From positions 1,009,527 through 1,073,526 of the forward strand of contig JANPWX010000204.1 in assembly GCA_024734555.1 (NCBI GenBank): a stretch of 64,000 bases of DNA, in the 5' to 3' direction. The notes beneath the pieces are model-generated. The model saw nothing but the letters and a program-made list of their open reading frames with translations, searched no databases and was not told the DNA's origin. Shown here piece by piece: positions 51,641-64,000 of the stretch (positions are counted from its first letter, which is position 1; every line of letters starts with the position of its first letter). A program made the translations under genes and the position numbers. This DNA comes from Trochalopteron elliotii. Lineage: Eukaryota; Chordata; Aves; Passeriformes; Leiothrichidae.

Positions 51641-54600
51641 ACTAGAGGATGCTTTTCTTCCTACAAAAATTGTGAAGTCATGTAGAGCAGGATGATGTTG
51701 AAGCAGAAAATTTTCTTTAGCCCCTTCTTTTGAATTCCCTTGTCATAAAATACACTTTTATCATCTCTTTTTAGGAGTCATTTTATGAAACAAGGGGCAG
51801 AGAGCACCAGGGAGAATATATACAATGAAAATAAAGTGTGCATAGTTACCATTCTGTTCTTTTAATGGAGAATTGTAATATCTTGATGAAATACAGAGGT
51901 AGAGATAATTGCTTTTTCATTTAGGCAGAAGTGATTTTTATCTTCAAATATTCTGTCCAGTATGTTTTGACACTGCAAAATTCATGGCTTTATATTTCCA
52001 GTTTCCTGAAGTAGTACATCCTTTATTTTGAAATATATAAATTTTTTTTATATTACCTATGTTTATTTCTTAACACGGCTAAGACTCTTTTAAATACAGA
52101 TCTGACTATGACCTAAGGTGTCTTTCGTGAAGTGTAACTTTACTGTGTTTTTATTGGAATGAAGGGAACTAATACTACTTGTACTTGCAGGAAAGGTAGA
52201 AGAAAGGCATTTCTTGACAATTGTTAAAAATTCTAACACATTACTTTTGTTTCTTGACCCCAGATTTTATCTATTATGGATGTAGCCCTGGATTTTCCAT
52301 CTTAATTTCCTATGTTTTCATTCTTTTTCATTGTAGTGCTCAAATTATGTCTCTCTTAGTGATTTAAATTGGTTTACTGTCATGGATACTCTTACATATG
52401 ATGACCAGTGATGTTCTTTCTTTTTTTGGTATGTCAGGATAATGAAAGCAAACACTATTAGTGAAATCTTAACTCATTTGATGGTGCCCTTTTAAGTTTT
52501 GATTCTTGAAAGTTTATGTATATTTTTTCTTGTTTTAACTGGTCCTAATAACGTTTTCAAAGTTGTGGTTGGATTGATTTATTTTCCTTCACACTTGAAA
52601 CCCATACCATTCTATTTGAGGTGTGAGTAACAGGTATCTTGTTCTGAATTTTTCATTGCAGAAATTAAAAAGCCAAAAAATCATAGTATAGAGATCAGCT
52701 GGATTATATTCATGTTAATATCTAAAAGAAGCTATGTGTGTGGTGTCTGTTGCATCTTAGCTGGCTAAGAATTTGGAGCAATCTGCAGTAAGTGAAGGAA
52801 CTTCATTAGCCATTTGCTGCACCAGTACCGAGTTAAGTGATGGAATACCTTCTATTTGGTACAGTGTAATTTTGTTGAAGAGACAAATTGCAGAGCGCAT
52901 TTTGTCGTGTTTTGTTTTCATGTTAGTTGATTGTAATTATTGTTCATGGGGTTACAGAAGTTAATTTCTATATGGGAGAGATATGTAATTTTCCTAGCTA
53001 TATAATGCAAAACATGTTCAACTGTCACTAATATGTTTAAGTTTCATTAGAGTGAATTGTTTATCCTGATTAGATGGAATTGTAGCATGCTTGAAAGGAA
53101 AGTAGAGGTGTTATAGGATTTGCTTACAGTTATGCACTCTGCATTTAAACATGTTTATAAAAGGAAACATTCTCAAAAATTTAAATAAATTAAGTGGGCA
53201 GAATTGTGACTTTTCCAGATGTCCACAGTGATGGTGTGACTTCATTGGAACTTTCTTTTCCCTTCTTTTTGTTTTGACTGCTGGCTGCTAGCTGCTTCCC
53301 ATGCCTTACATTAGTAGGAAGAAGATGTATTAGATCCTAATTTCTGAGCCCTGTGACTTGCACTTTCTAATAGATCTGTAGAATTTGAGGAAGAAATTCC
53401 ACAGCTGTTGGTAAAATAAATTGGATATGACACAAGCTGCAGGTAAGATGTCACAAAGGTTTTTTTCTAGACTGAAAAGAAATCTAAAATACTCTGGCCT
53501 TCAAGAAAAATCAAAAGCACCTTTTTGGGAATACAGCATTTTGAAAGACTGAATTTAAATCAGTAAACCCAGGTTGGATAGGACAGTGCCAGATGGCAGC
53601 TGCAGGCAGGTGTGTCTCATTTGCACAGGCACAACATTCAAGAATGCTGATTAGAGGTTGTCTGCCCTCTGACCTGGTGTACAACTCTGTGTATAGGCTT
53701 TGAAAGTGAAGGGCCAGGCTGATTTCTGCCTTTCCCAATGTACTCATGTTTATCCCCTGAAGAGACAACATGTTTTCTCTTAGGAAAGCAAACATGCTTA
53801 GATGGCAGGTGTTTGAACAAAAAGGGACTCCTTTTGGAGCATTATGGAAATATGTCCAGCATTAGGCTTTATGAGGAGCCTAGCATTACCTAGGTTTTAT
53901 AGTTGGCATTGTGATGAGTCAGTTTCATATTGAAAGAGATCTTTCTGCCTGATGAGTAGAGTGAGAAGAAAGCTAATAAAGGAAACCCGGTTCCTCTCTC
54001 TCCGTTGTCACGTTTTCACTAAAAAGAACTGTATTTGTATCATTCTGTTACAAGACCTTTGAAGGCTGCATTTCACCTTCTCAAAGTGTAGCAGAGCTGT
54101 ATAGTTTGTTGATATTTTTCTGTCAAGAGGGAAAGCTCCACAGGCACTTCAAATGTTGCATGCTACGCCTGCCTCTTAAACAGCAGGGAGAGGAACGGGG
54201 TCATATCTTAACATCTTTCTTATGACCTGTTGCTTAATATCCCTGTATCCTAACTCTGTGTTATTTTAGTAATAATTCAGTTTGTTGGATGACTGGTGAA
54301 ACTCCAAGGTGAAATATTAAATAGCCCTTAAAAAAAAATCTGCCTTTTTTTTCTCAAGAATATTGAGGTGATGAATGGAAAGTTCACTCTAGTCAGAATA
54401 ATTACAAATACTATTTTTAAATATCTATCATCCCTGGACTCATTATACTTGCACTGTAAATATCAACAAGAGTCTTTTCAGGCATTTCACTGCACATTGT
54501 TCTTGTGTTGACTGCAAATCTTGGAGTCCACATCTAGACTTGTTTCTTCTTCATTAGTCATAAAGTGGTCTGGTGTCAAACATTAACTTTCAGGAAAACC

Positions 54601-57160
54601 ACATTTATGGAGTTTAACCAGGGGGTGAACATAAATATTAACCAGCATTCTTCTCTGTCTTTCCTTACCCATACCCAAAACCATGTAGTCATGATTTTGA
54701 AAGCTACAGTTTAAGACTGTCAGATGTTAAACCTCTGTCACAAAATTCAGTTTCTTGCATGCGTATTTCTTATGCATACCTATATAGGAGTTTTTATCAT
54801 AAAACTGTCCCTAAGGGTAAATTGTATTTCCTGCCAAATTCCTTTTATTTTCTTTTTATATATATATCTCAGTAACTGAAAGCTCTTCAACTACAGCTTC
54901 TATGAGATGGAGATGCTATTATCTGTTAGAGAGGTCACTGTTGGAAGCAGCTTTCTGGAGAAAACCAGTAAATTTCAATGGTGATGCCTAATTAATTCAC
55001 TTTGTGCGTCTAAATGTCTTTCCACTCTGTCCAGGCACAGAGCATAATGCATACCTAATCTGCCAAAGTTTCTTATTGATCTCCATTAGGTCAGATTCTT
55101 TTCAAAGGACCCCCCATTAATGGTTCATGTTTGGTTACCAAGGCAAGGAGTTACTCCTGTCACGCACATCTCGAATTTGGAAAACTGCCACAATTGCAAA
55201 TACTTACTTGTCTTCCAGTGCTTGACAGAATGCCAGAATTAGAACTGCTTTTAATTATACAAAGGCTGCTATAATTGCCTCATCCTTTGTATGGCATATC
55301 TATTGTAGATTCCACTTTCAAGTATCATGGACTTTCTCCAGAGAGGAGGAGGTCTTACTCATCATTGTATTTCCTAATTTGTCCATGCAATGTAGCAATC
55401 TGTCCTTACCTCTGAGCAAAATTTAATGGAGAATGACTGACATGAAAGTTCCCAATTTTGCAAGATTTCCTGGCTCTTCCAAAATATGCTACAAACTTTC
55501 TTAGGAATTTAAAGCTATGCTATATCTGTCCAGTGAGAACAGTATATTTTATGATGAATTTCCCCTGCTGTTTCATTATTTTTAGGACCAAATCTCCCAA
55601 AATGTTGCTTGAGTGAGTAAGATTCTGAGATCCATTTTAGTGAAAAGTATAAATGGATTTATGTATACAAGTTTGAAAGAAGCTAAAAAATGAAAGTTAC
55701 TTTGACATCTATTCTTAAATGCTGCTTCAACCCACAGTCCTGTGAATAACACAGACTCACAAATATGTGAGATTGTATAAGAGGACAAATATTCATAAAT
55801 ACCTTATTTCTTAAGTTTATATTCTCTTCTGAGTTTCTGAATTTCTTCTATTCCCTTGCTTCTTGCAATTTATTCTGACATTAAATTAAGAAAGTAATTT
55901 GTGGAATAATCTATTCTGCACTTTCTTAAATGGTGATATTGGAAAGTATCTTCCCACTGATCAGATTATACTCAGAAAGAGAAGTCAACTTCTCGGCTGT
56001 GATGTGAGTTAGATAGAGATGGATCGTTAGTGGCAATGAAAAACAGACATACAAAACATTTCCTATCCTAAGTAAACTGTAGAAACCTATTATGTAAAAT
56101 TAAGATAAAAACTTCACTATGATGAAAAATAACTACTGAATTGTTGCAAATTCTTACAGTGCAGTTGGTGTCAAACTATATATTCAGGATTGGTATGACA
56201 GTTTTCTGGATGTGGAGTTATCTGCTGACACTCAGTTAACACTTACACATAAAAAGTTATGAAGAAATTCTTCATTGGTTCCTTTGAATGGTGGTCTTCT
56301 CCTCCTTTCAGTGTGTTAACTTTATTGATGTATTTGACTAACTTGTCTTGTATCAGAAAACATAAATATTAAAGGGAAGAGAGAGGTGTGGGCAAAAGAG
56401 GGTAAGAGATCCCCCCCCAAAATTGTAGACTTTTCCTAGTAGTTCAGTCTTCCATTAAAGATAATGAAATTTAATTTAGGGTTGCTTTTGGTAGTGTCTG
56501 TGCCCAAAATGCCAATAAATCTTGTCAGAACCAGATAAAACATGATTTTATAAATGGAAACTCTTTCCTTAACAAGATTAAGAGTAAAACTGGAGGAACA
56601 GTTCTGTGGGATTTACTGTGTTTACCAAGCTGACTGCCACTAACCATTAGTTACAGAACTGCTTATTTGCTTGCCCTGTTCTCAGTTGCTAGGAGTTTGT
56701 CTTTTGCATGAGAAAAAAAAAATCAGCCAGAAGACTGGCGATTTCTGGATGCAGACTAGGTGCTATATGTTTGTTTGCATCAAAACTGCAGGAGAAATAT
56801 GATATCCCTAAGTTTTCAAGCAAGGACTTGAGTCTTCACAAGGAATTTGTGTCAAGGGAGTGGCTTTTTCTATTCCTGTGAGAATCCCACTGGAGTTGTA
56901 AGCTTTTGAAAAAATCACATCTCAGCACAGACTTGCTGAGACATCAAAGTCTAACCCCCCCATAGATTCTGACTATATTAGAATACAGCTGACCAGTAGT
57001 ATTAGAGAATGAGAAGATCTTTACTGCTTCTGTTGTTCTTTTGAACTGCTGTTGTTCTGGATTGCCAAAAGTAGTTTCCATCTAGACAACAGAACAGAGT
57101 AGGACACAAGTGTGTGTGTCCTTGTGCTCTTCATAGTCTGGTGATTTCCTGGCATCACAG
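51641..57160 (+). other. Intronic stretch without recognisable gene
   Basis: AT-rich intron with the candidate regulatory block at about 55.0-55.3 kb. No coding exon, RNA gene or further transposon copy was recognised. Confidence 0.65.
54990..55295. promoter_or_regulatory. Candidate conserved non-coding element with homeodomain, TCF and RFX-like sites
   Basis: Within 50 bp there are TTCAAAGG (55101-55109, TCF/LEF type), the perfect palindrome CCATTAATGG (55114-55123) and an X-box-like pair GTTACC/GGCAAG (55134-55147). TTTTAATTATAC and ATAATTGCC follow downstream. The clustering and the lack of repeats make this the best-looking enhancer candidate in the window, though still inference. Confidence 0.3.
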
Positions 57161-57470
57161 GAAGGGATGAAAATAAAGGAAGGAGAGGAGAACCTGCGAA
57201 ACAGGAAAAAACCTTGGCGGAAAGTCTGTGTGAGAGAGTGAAGAGAGACAGAAAGTCAGTTCAACAGAGTGTAGGTTGAATAGGAGCTGGAAAGCAGCAG
57301 TGCAGAGGAGACAAGGATTAAGGCTGGAAATAACTGGGCAAAAGTCAAGGGGAGCAGCGTCTACTAAGAGAATAGGGCTTTTAGAGCTAGGGCAGACAGC
57401 AAAGGTGGGACTAAAAAGGGAAAGCTTGTGAGATGACTAGTGCCGCGAGGACTGGCTTTTCTGCTTTAAG

Positions 57471-57816
57471 AGGAGAGACTGAGGGAGCTGGCACTGTTTA
57501 GTCTGGAGAAGAGAAGGTTTAGAGGAAAATTATCCGTATGTACAAATAGCAGAAGATATTGAGAGCAGAAGAGGTAGTGGGTGCAACTGAAATAATTGAA
57601 ATACATAAGAAGAAACTTTACTGAGGAGGTGGTTGAACACTGGATGAGGTTGCCCAGGCAGACTCTGGAGTTGCCCTCAATGGAAATATTCAGTACCTGA
57701 CTGGACAATGCCCTCAGCAGCCTGCTGTAGTTGCTGACCCCACTTTAGCCAGAGAGGTCAGTCTAAACAATTTCCAGAGGTGCCTTCTGACCTCAGCTGT
57801 TGTGTGGTTCTGTGAG
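57471..57816 (+). mobile_element. CR1 LINE fragment, sense, diverged
   Basis: CR1 3' region recognised from GAGAGACTGAGGGAGCTGGC, TTTAGTCTGGAGAAGAGAAG, GAGGTTGCCCAGGCAGACTC and the tail GTGTGGTTCTGTGAG. It is about 345 bp and contains several internal indels compared with the usual CR1 order, so it is an older copy than the others. No coding potential. Its left edge merges with an unusually purine-rich stretch. Confidence 0.85.
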
Positions 57817-59061
57817 TAGGGCAGACTGGAATGCAAGCATTCTGATGAGAAGCCTGGAGACAAAACAAAAGAGTATATGTGAGAAGTAATACTGGCAAGG
57901 GGAGTTAAGTAAGGGGAAAATTACATGTGGGTCACGGACAGCCTACCGGATAGATAAGAAAGGATCTGATTTAGAGAAAGCTGAGAAGGGATCCTGAAAT
58001 GTAGTCTGCGTCTCACTATTTTTTAAGTGCCAGCATAAAGCTGCAGAAGTGACAAGAGTCATCTCTGTAAAATGATGTTCCATGTCACTAGGTTGTCAAT
58101 CCCTCCCTGTTGCCCCATTGCCTCAAAGCTGCAGTTGTCTCCACTGGGGACTTGAAAGCTCAAAAGCTATGGATGATTCTGGTAGATATCTGCATAATAG
58201 CACAAAATGTTCTGTTGAAGGAAAAGTTGCACACAGGTGTCACAAAGTCAAGCCTTTGTTACTTAGGAAATGCCAGATTTTGACTGCCAGTGCAGTCTCT
58301 TATTTGTTCTTCTTCAGGGTGCATGCTGAGATAATGTGCAATTGTCTCATTAGCAGTAATCTTTAGCTCATTCAGTGAAGAGGATGATTGTGCTCTGATT
58401 GTCTCGTAAAGAATCAGTTATTTTATAAAGGGGTTTCTTGGCAGTAAGACCCTTACTGGATTTCCAGAAAGTTGAAACTCATTGTCAAACAAGGTAAAAG
58501 AGTTCAAGAAGAGAAAGAAACCTTTTTTGATGCAAGAAATTGAGCTCCACTCTCAAAAACCTGGATTCTCATGAAATTTTTCAGTGATTCTAGGTAGGTC
58601 TTATTAAACCAGTTCTTTCACAAATGGCTATTGATAGAATTTAATCTGGGCCCCTGCACTGGGGTCCTTGGGAATGACCCACAGAACTGCTCACTTTTTT
58701 CAGCTACAACTGGATTCAGTGGTAATTTTGCCCTGCAAAATATTTAGGAATAGTAGGACTGCTGTATTTGTGACAGGCAATGATATAAGAAGGTGGCTGT
58801 ATGGGGGAAAATGATATAATTTATTAGACCCAGTGGTACACCTGAAAAATAAGCAAGCAAACTTTAGGGCGTATGGGCTCATGCTGAGAATGAATGACTC
58901 TGTTTACTGAACAGTCCCTGGACTGTGTGTGCAGCTTCCCAGGCTGGGTAAGAGGCAGAGTTCAGCCTGTGTGAGGGGCAAGGGAGGCCTCTGCTAGGGA
59001 AAAGGGAGTTTTTGACTTAGAAAGTTAATAGTTTTTGCTGTAATGTGTTTAATACACTATT

Positions 59062-59109
59062 GATATGGTTAGTTATGTGCCTGTGATGTGGCTAAGTTAT
59101 GTGCCTGTG
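59062..59109 (+). repeat. 24-bp tandem duplication, two copies
   Basis: AGTTATGTGCCTGTG occurs at 59071-59085 and 59095-59109, and the bases before each copy (ATGGTT versus ATGTGGCTA) also align, giving a period of 24 bp with little divergence. Confidence 0.7.
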
Positions 59110-60095
59110 TGACTGGCAAATGTGACAATAATGCATAGTTATCTGCTTTGGCATATGGATATAAATAATAGACAATAAGAAGTTTAACATAAAATTCATC
59201 TAATAATTACCAAGATGTCTAAGCAGAGAATCCAATTCAGTTCTAAGTTTGATATCTTTGCCTGAATTCATTTACAGTTTTATTGTCTTTAACAATATGA
59301 AAAATTGCCATGGTGATTGGTAATGAAAATTTGTCTGCTTTCACTTGATCTGCTTGTGTGTACTGTAAATGTATTTAAGTAGCTTGTTTGGCTCTACCCA
59401 TGCTGCACTGATTTTTGCCAGTTTCTTCCCTGAATCTCCAGTTTTGGACTAGTTTTCTTTTTTCTCCTTTTGAATCATAGTTCAGACTGTTGCCTTTTTC
59501 TCTTTCTCAGCTGCCTCTGAGCATTCATAGTCCTTGGCAGAGTGCCCAGCAGTGCTTGTCCTAACCAAATACTATTCACATGCTTTTAAAGTGACACTTG
59601 ATTAAGAAAAAGGGAAAACTAGTATCAAAATAAATGACAAGGTCAATACAGGCATAACTAGAACATGAGATCTTGAGCCCATAGCTCTTTTTGATATATT
59701 TGTGAAACCTGATGAAATCCACTTAATTTTTCTAATCCTTGCTGGAAAAAGTCACAGCATGTGATTTCAATTTATTTCTTATTTCTCTAGAGAAAGTCTG
59801 ATGTTCTAGCAAGTTGTCTTTACATAGGGAACCTCTGAGCAATGAGGAGAGACAACTATGGTCTAGGGCTTTGTTTTCCATATTCCTTAAATATTTTTTA
59901 AGTTATTTGATGACCTCTTTATTAATTGCAACATTTGAGTTAGCCATAAGTAATTAAAATAAAGCATACTTGATTTTCTCCTAATTTCTATAGAGACTTT
60001 GTTTGCATATCTGAAGAAGTTTCTGAAGGTGTCTGAGGTTTGTATGGTGTATGCAGAAGGACAGGATTTGCATACTTAGGGATCCAAGCTGTGAG

Positions 60096-60140
60096 CCCTT
60101 CCCAGGAGCTCCCTCCTGCTCCCAGCCCCCTACAGCCCCC
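60096..60140 (-). other. Six-tract G-quadruplex motif on the antisense strand
   Basis: The + strand carries C runs at 60096-60098, 60101-60103, 60111-60113, 60121-60123, 60126-60130 and 60136-60140, with every spacer seven bases or shorter. Several overlapping four-tract combinations satisfy the quadruplex rule on the - strand, and the C-rich strand could form an i-motif. The segment sits in a locally GC-rich island in AT-rich intron. Confidence 0.65.
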
Positions 60141-63100
60141 AAACATCTTAACACCCCAATGGGACCACTGGTAGCTTTTTTTGACTTTTTTTAAAGAGAA
60201 CATCCCCATCCTGCCTTTTCTCATCCTTTTCCTGGAGCAGGGTTGGATGTGTGTTTCAACTGATCCTTGGCCCCAGCCTCAGGTGCTCATTTTTTTGCCT
60301 GGAAAGCACAAAGGTGAATTGCAGCTGCTTCTCGGGAGCAGTGGGAGCAGTTTGATAAATGCAGGATCTTCACTAGAAATGAAAGATGCACTGCATGCTT
60401 TGGCCTGTTCATTTACAGTCTTGATCTAAGCAAAGTTCTGGGTCTTGTAACCTGTTTCTGGGTACTAGAGACAATAGAATCTGTGCTTTCTCTTGAGGAT
60501 TCAAAAGACATAATTCATCAACCAGCAGATATGCAAAGTAGCTGCAAATTAGAGAGCAAACTTCTCTGAATTCATTTATTTGGACTTTGAATTGAATTGT
60601 TAGAAAAAACCCTACGTTGATATTATAAGAATATCTCAATTATTTTACTGTTTCTCAGTTAGGCAGAGTTGCCATTTTGTAGGGTAGAGATGACCACAAG
60701 TTGCACCTTTTCCAGTGTTTCCCAGGCTTCTGCAGCCAACCAGGTTATATTCCCTGTGCCTGTGCAGCTGCCATCCCGCTGCCACCACCTTGGGCTGGAA
60801 ACATTGTTATAGCTATTTCTACTTGGTCGCCAGCAGGGTTCCACTGTGAGTTCTGGATTAATGTTCAAGCAGCAGAGGAAGTTGTTAGGCAGCTTTAGGA
60901 AAGGTCAGCAGTTTTGAGCAATGTGGAATATAGCTAGTGGTGAAATGGAGTGATAAGATGGGGCTCATTTTATTGTACCAGGTTATAAATCGATTTCTTT
61001 GAGATGACAGCTATACTCATCTATGACTTTTTAAGCATGAATCTAACCTACTGTTAAAGATATACTGATACAAAGGGGGTTTTATTTCAAAAAGTTACAT
61101 TTTCCCTAATTAAAATTCAGAGTATTTTTCTCCATGATAGAAAGAAGTGAGGGTATGTCTAGATGAATGAAAATATTGGCTGTTAAAATAGCCATTTAAA
61201 TATGCAAATGATAAGAACCTGCCTTAACTTTTGATTTTTTTATTTTTTTTAACCTAGGGACATCTTTTCTTGTAATGCTGGATTAGCAGCACTGCTTTGT
61301 TTTGCATTTTGATGGCTCTGTATTTGCAACAGAAACTCAGAGAGGTAATCTTGGAGGCACTGAAATTTTCATCAAAAGTTTCAGAATAGTTTAGGCTGCT
61401 GATCTCCAAAATATGCATGCACAGCACCATTTAATCCCAACCCTGTTATTAAAGCAATTTCCAAGAAAATCATGCTACATGTTCCAGTAAGTTCTTTTAC
61501 TTTCATTATTTCACTTTTTCTAGACTCACTCTCTATCTGGGCAGAAGTTGCTAGCATCCAGGTGGCTGCAGCTGCAGGCAGAGTGGAAAGCTGGGTAAAA
61601 TGTCTGCCAACCTGATGTGGTTGTGGATTTACTGTCTTCATTCCCACTTCTGGTTCAGCTTCCATCCAAGGTTGAGAGTTTGGGTGGGTTAATGAGGAGA
61701 AACTCTTGTCCTTTCTCCCTCCTAGACAGACGGAGACAGGTCACAGTTTTATTTTTCTTTCTGCCATCTTGCTCATGCTTTTAGTACCATTGGGATGCAG
61801 AGGGAGGCAGGATGGAGCTGATTTGGACTGGGGAACATGTGTCAGTAAGCTCTAGGAGGGCTAAGGGGACTAGCACTGAGGTGAGATGTGGGAGATGTTC
61901 TCATCAGAGGTCACCTACAAAAGCCCCCTCCACCACTACAGCAAGACTAATGTAAATTGTATGTCCTCTTATCTTTGGAGAACAGCAAAAGTCCATTCTG
62001 CCTGCAGCTCCTTGATGGTTTAAAGCAACCTTAGCTGAATGTAGGTACTTTAGCAAGTACTAATGAAAACAGAGCAAGCTCAGTGCCAAAGCTGTGATGT
62101 AGTAGCATGGATTCCTTATCTTTAGAAGTTCAGAAGCAGCATTCATTAACCTGAGGAACACTCCGGCAGCTTTCTTAGTAAATCAGGTTGTATTGTTGCT
62201 CCCTCCACATTCAGACCCACCGTTTTCCTGCCTTCTCCCCTCAGTCTTCAATCCAACTATTCTTGTTGCTGGCAAACAATGCCCCTGCCTCAAGTAGTAG
62301 TATTCCCCATTGGTGCCTGAGGCTGTTAGCCAGCATGGGCAGGCTGGGGAGATGCCTGGCACAAACTACCTTCTCATCTTGTCGAGCTGCTGTAAAATCT
62401 GGTGTTTTGTATAATGGTGTCATTTCCTTGTGGGACACATAAATGGTGCCTTAGTTCTGCCTGAGAGCCAGGTTAGCATTTGTGAAAGCTATTAAAAACT
62501 TTGTAGATGTCAAGTAAATGTATATGATTAAATAAGTAATTCAACTAGTATAATTAACAGATGGCAGGAACAATTACATATTCATATTCCAGGCCAACAA
62601 CATTTGGTAGATATAATTGCCTTACAGGTGTTAACTGCCCTTTATCGTGAAATGAGGTGTCTCTAAACACTGAAGGTACTCAGCAAAGTGACTTGTGGTT
62701 ATGAACTTACAAGGAGGTTAATGGCTCTTCTATTGCACTTGATGTTGTAAAGCTAAATTCAGCTCCGAAGTCTGATACCAAACCTAAGAATGTGGAGGGA
62801 AAGAGACAAGCAGATGTTACATAATCTGATTTGTGAAAAAAGTCACTGAGAAATACAATGGGTTTAAATTAATTTTGATGTTTGAGAAATGCAAAGTCCA
62901 AACAGATGTTCAGGGAGGAAGAGACATCTGCTAGAATAACTCCTTGGGTTTTGTTTAGTTTTTTTTTCCCCCAAATTACTTTTTCTTCCCCTAATGTAGA
63001 GGAGTAAATTGCATATCATTTGGGTTAGATTCTAGTACAGATTGTGATGACTTGTGGCCAGAAGAGCAAAAATGAATAAAGAGGTGGTAAGTTTATGCTC

Positions 63101-63310
63101 ATTTTGCAACTGGTTTTTGTTTTGTTTTTTTTTTTAATTGAACCCAAAAGTGATTACTCACTGTAAGTCTTGTTTAATGAGGTTGCCAAAGATGATAACT
63201 TGCATATATAAAGCACAGACACAGTAAATTGTAATTTTTGAAGTCTCTTTAGATTATGTCTTACATTTCACACAGATTTAAGCCAAAAAAGCTAAAAGAA
63301 TTGATGGGAC

Positions 63311-63340
63311 ATTACATATTATATATTATTATATAATTTT
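63311..63340 (+). repeat. AT dinucleotide-like tract
   Basis: ATTACATATTATATATTATT followed by ATATAATTTT. Short AT-only low-complexity sequence. Confidence 0.7.
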
Positions 63341-64000
63341 CATTGGTAGATAAATAGGACATTAATAAGATTTTACTGTTTCCATAGATGCGGGGGATAA
63401 GGTATACAATCAAAAGCAAAAGCTGATTCTTAGTTTTCACCTTTCTTGATAATTGGTATCTAGAGCTACCAAAACCTTAGACTTGGTTCAATACTATTAT
63501 TTCAGCATTGAATTATTTTGATTACAGCTCTTCAGTTGTTAACCTAACTTTTTCCTCTTTGGCATCAAAGATTGCTATTTATTAAACAATTTAGGCAGTT
63601 TAAACACTAGCTTCCAAGACTACACTTAGCATTGAAAGTCCATATTGAAAGTTGTATTTATACACAGTGGTGGTTCCTGCATTGATGCTGGTCATGGTTT
63701 TCAGCAGTGTTTGTCAGGACAGCAATTGTCCTCTTCAGATATATGCTAGGGGAGAAGGAGCAGAAATGGTGTGGAAGAGCAGAAAGAAATGAGTCTAGAG
63801 ACTTCTCTCAGGTATAAACCTGAACAGAATGGAAAGTGTTAATGTTTGTAAGTACTGCTGGCTTGATGCTGAAGCACAGATTACACACTTTTGAGCTGTA
63901 TCAAAGCCTGCTGTGGTGTTTATAAGAGTTGGGAGGGCCTGGGTGGGCTGCAGTGCTCCAGCAATGGGCTCTGCTGCCTGTGCTGGGCATGGCATGGCTA

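Larger units (their letters stand above)
13097..64000 (+). other. PTPRT: PTPRT intron downstream of the FN3-1 exon (partial, at least 50.9 kb)
   Basis: The second FN3 repeat should be the next coding exon, but no sequence resembling it was found through the end of the window, so the intron is at least 50.9 kb. PTPRT is known in mammals as one of the largest genes, with very long introns in its extracellular half, which fits. The contents are listed separately: CR1 fragments, two ERV LTR remnants, simple repeats, G-quadruplex motifs and candidate conserved blocks. Stretches between those entries look like unique AT-rich intronic DNA. Confidence 0.85.
57817..64000 (+). other. Intronic stretch without recognisable gene
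   Basis: Apart from the 24-bp duplication at 59.06 kb, the C-rich G-quadruplex island at 60.1 kb and an AT tract at 63.3 kb, nothing is nameable. A homeodomain-word-rich patch at about 62480-62700 (GATTAAATAAG, TATAATTAACAG, ACAATTACAT) resembles the candidate regulatory blocks but is weaker. The second PTPRT FN3 exon is not reached. Confidence 0.65.

Noticed and set aside
1..64000. CRISPR arrays, bacterial operons, phage modules, tRNA or rRNA genes.
   Set aside because: No regularly spaced repeats, no ribosome-binding-site-led gene strings and no tRNA cloverleaf words were found; the sequence is vertebrate intron.

Overview
This is a stretch of vertebrate, almost certainly avian, nuclear DNA lying inside one very large gene. 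The bird assignment rests on several CR1 LINE fragments with the avian-type 3' end (ATTCTATG octamer repeats), solo-LTR style endogenous retrovirus remnants, and AT-rich intronic sequence with no bacterial-style gene organisation.

Only one coding element can be supported: a 294-nt exon at 12803-13096 on the + strand. It has a clean 3' splice site (pyrimidine tract then CAG) and a consensus GTGAGT donor, and is phase 1 at both ends. Its 98-residue translation is a fibronectin type III domain of the R2B (MAM-Ig-FN3) receptor protein tyrosine phosphatases. The wording matches PTPRT (RPTP-rho) better than PTPRM, PTPRK or PTPRU, and the domain is the first FN3 repeat, directly after the Ig domain. 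The remaining bases read as PTPRT intron: at least 12.8 kb upstream and at least 50.9 kb downstream of the exon, with neither neighbouring exon (Ig domain, second FN3) recognisable in the window.

Layout: 1-12802 upstream intron with simple repeats and a homeodomain-site-rich block near 10.7-11.2 kb; 12803-13096 exon; 13097-64000 downstream intron. The downstream intron holds a CR1 3' end at 13.6 kb, an AT-rich candidate conserved element at 20.8-21.3 kb, a solo ERV LTR in sense orientation at 40.0-40.3 kb, an antisense LTR apparently followed by a tRNA primer-binding site at 45.5-45.8 kb, a cluster of three CR1 pieces in mixed orientation at 50.8-51.6 kb, and a further CR1 at 57.5-57.8 kb. 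Three canonical G-quadruplex motifs and many T-, A- and G/T-rich tracts are scattered through it.

The other open reading frames in the window (up to about 150 codons) have no start context, codon pattern, splice structure or recognisable family, and I treat them as chance. I did not find a novel multi-gene system here. The most interesting non-coding items are the truncated antisense provirus end, the sense-oriented LTR with intact TATA and poly(A) signals, the G-quadruplex motifs, and candidate conserved non-coding blocks.
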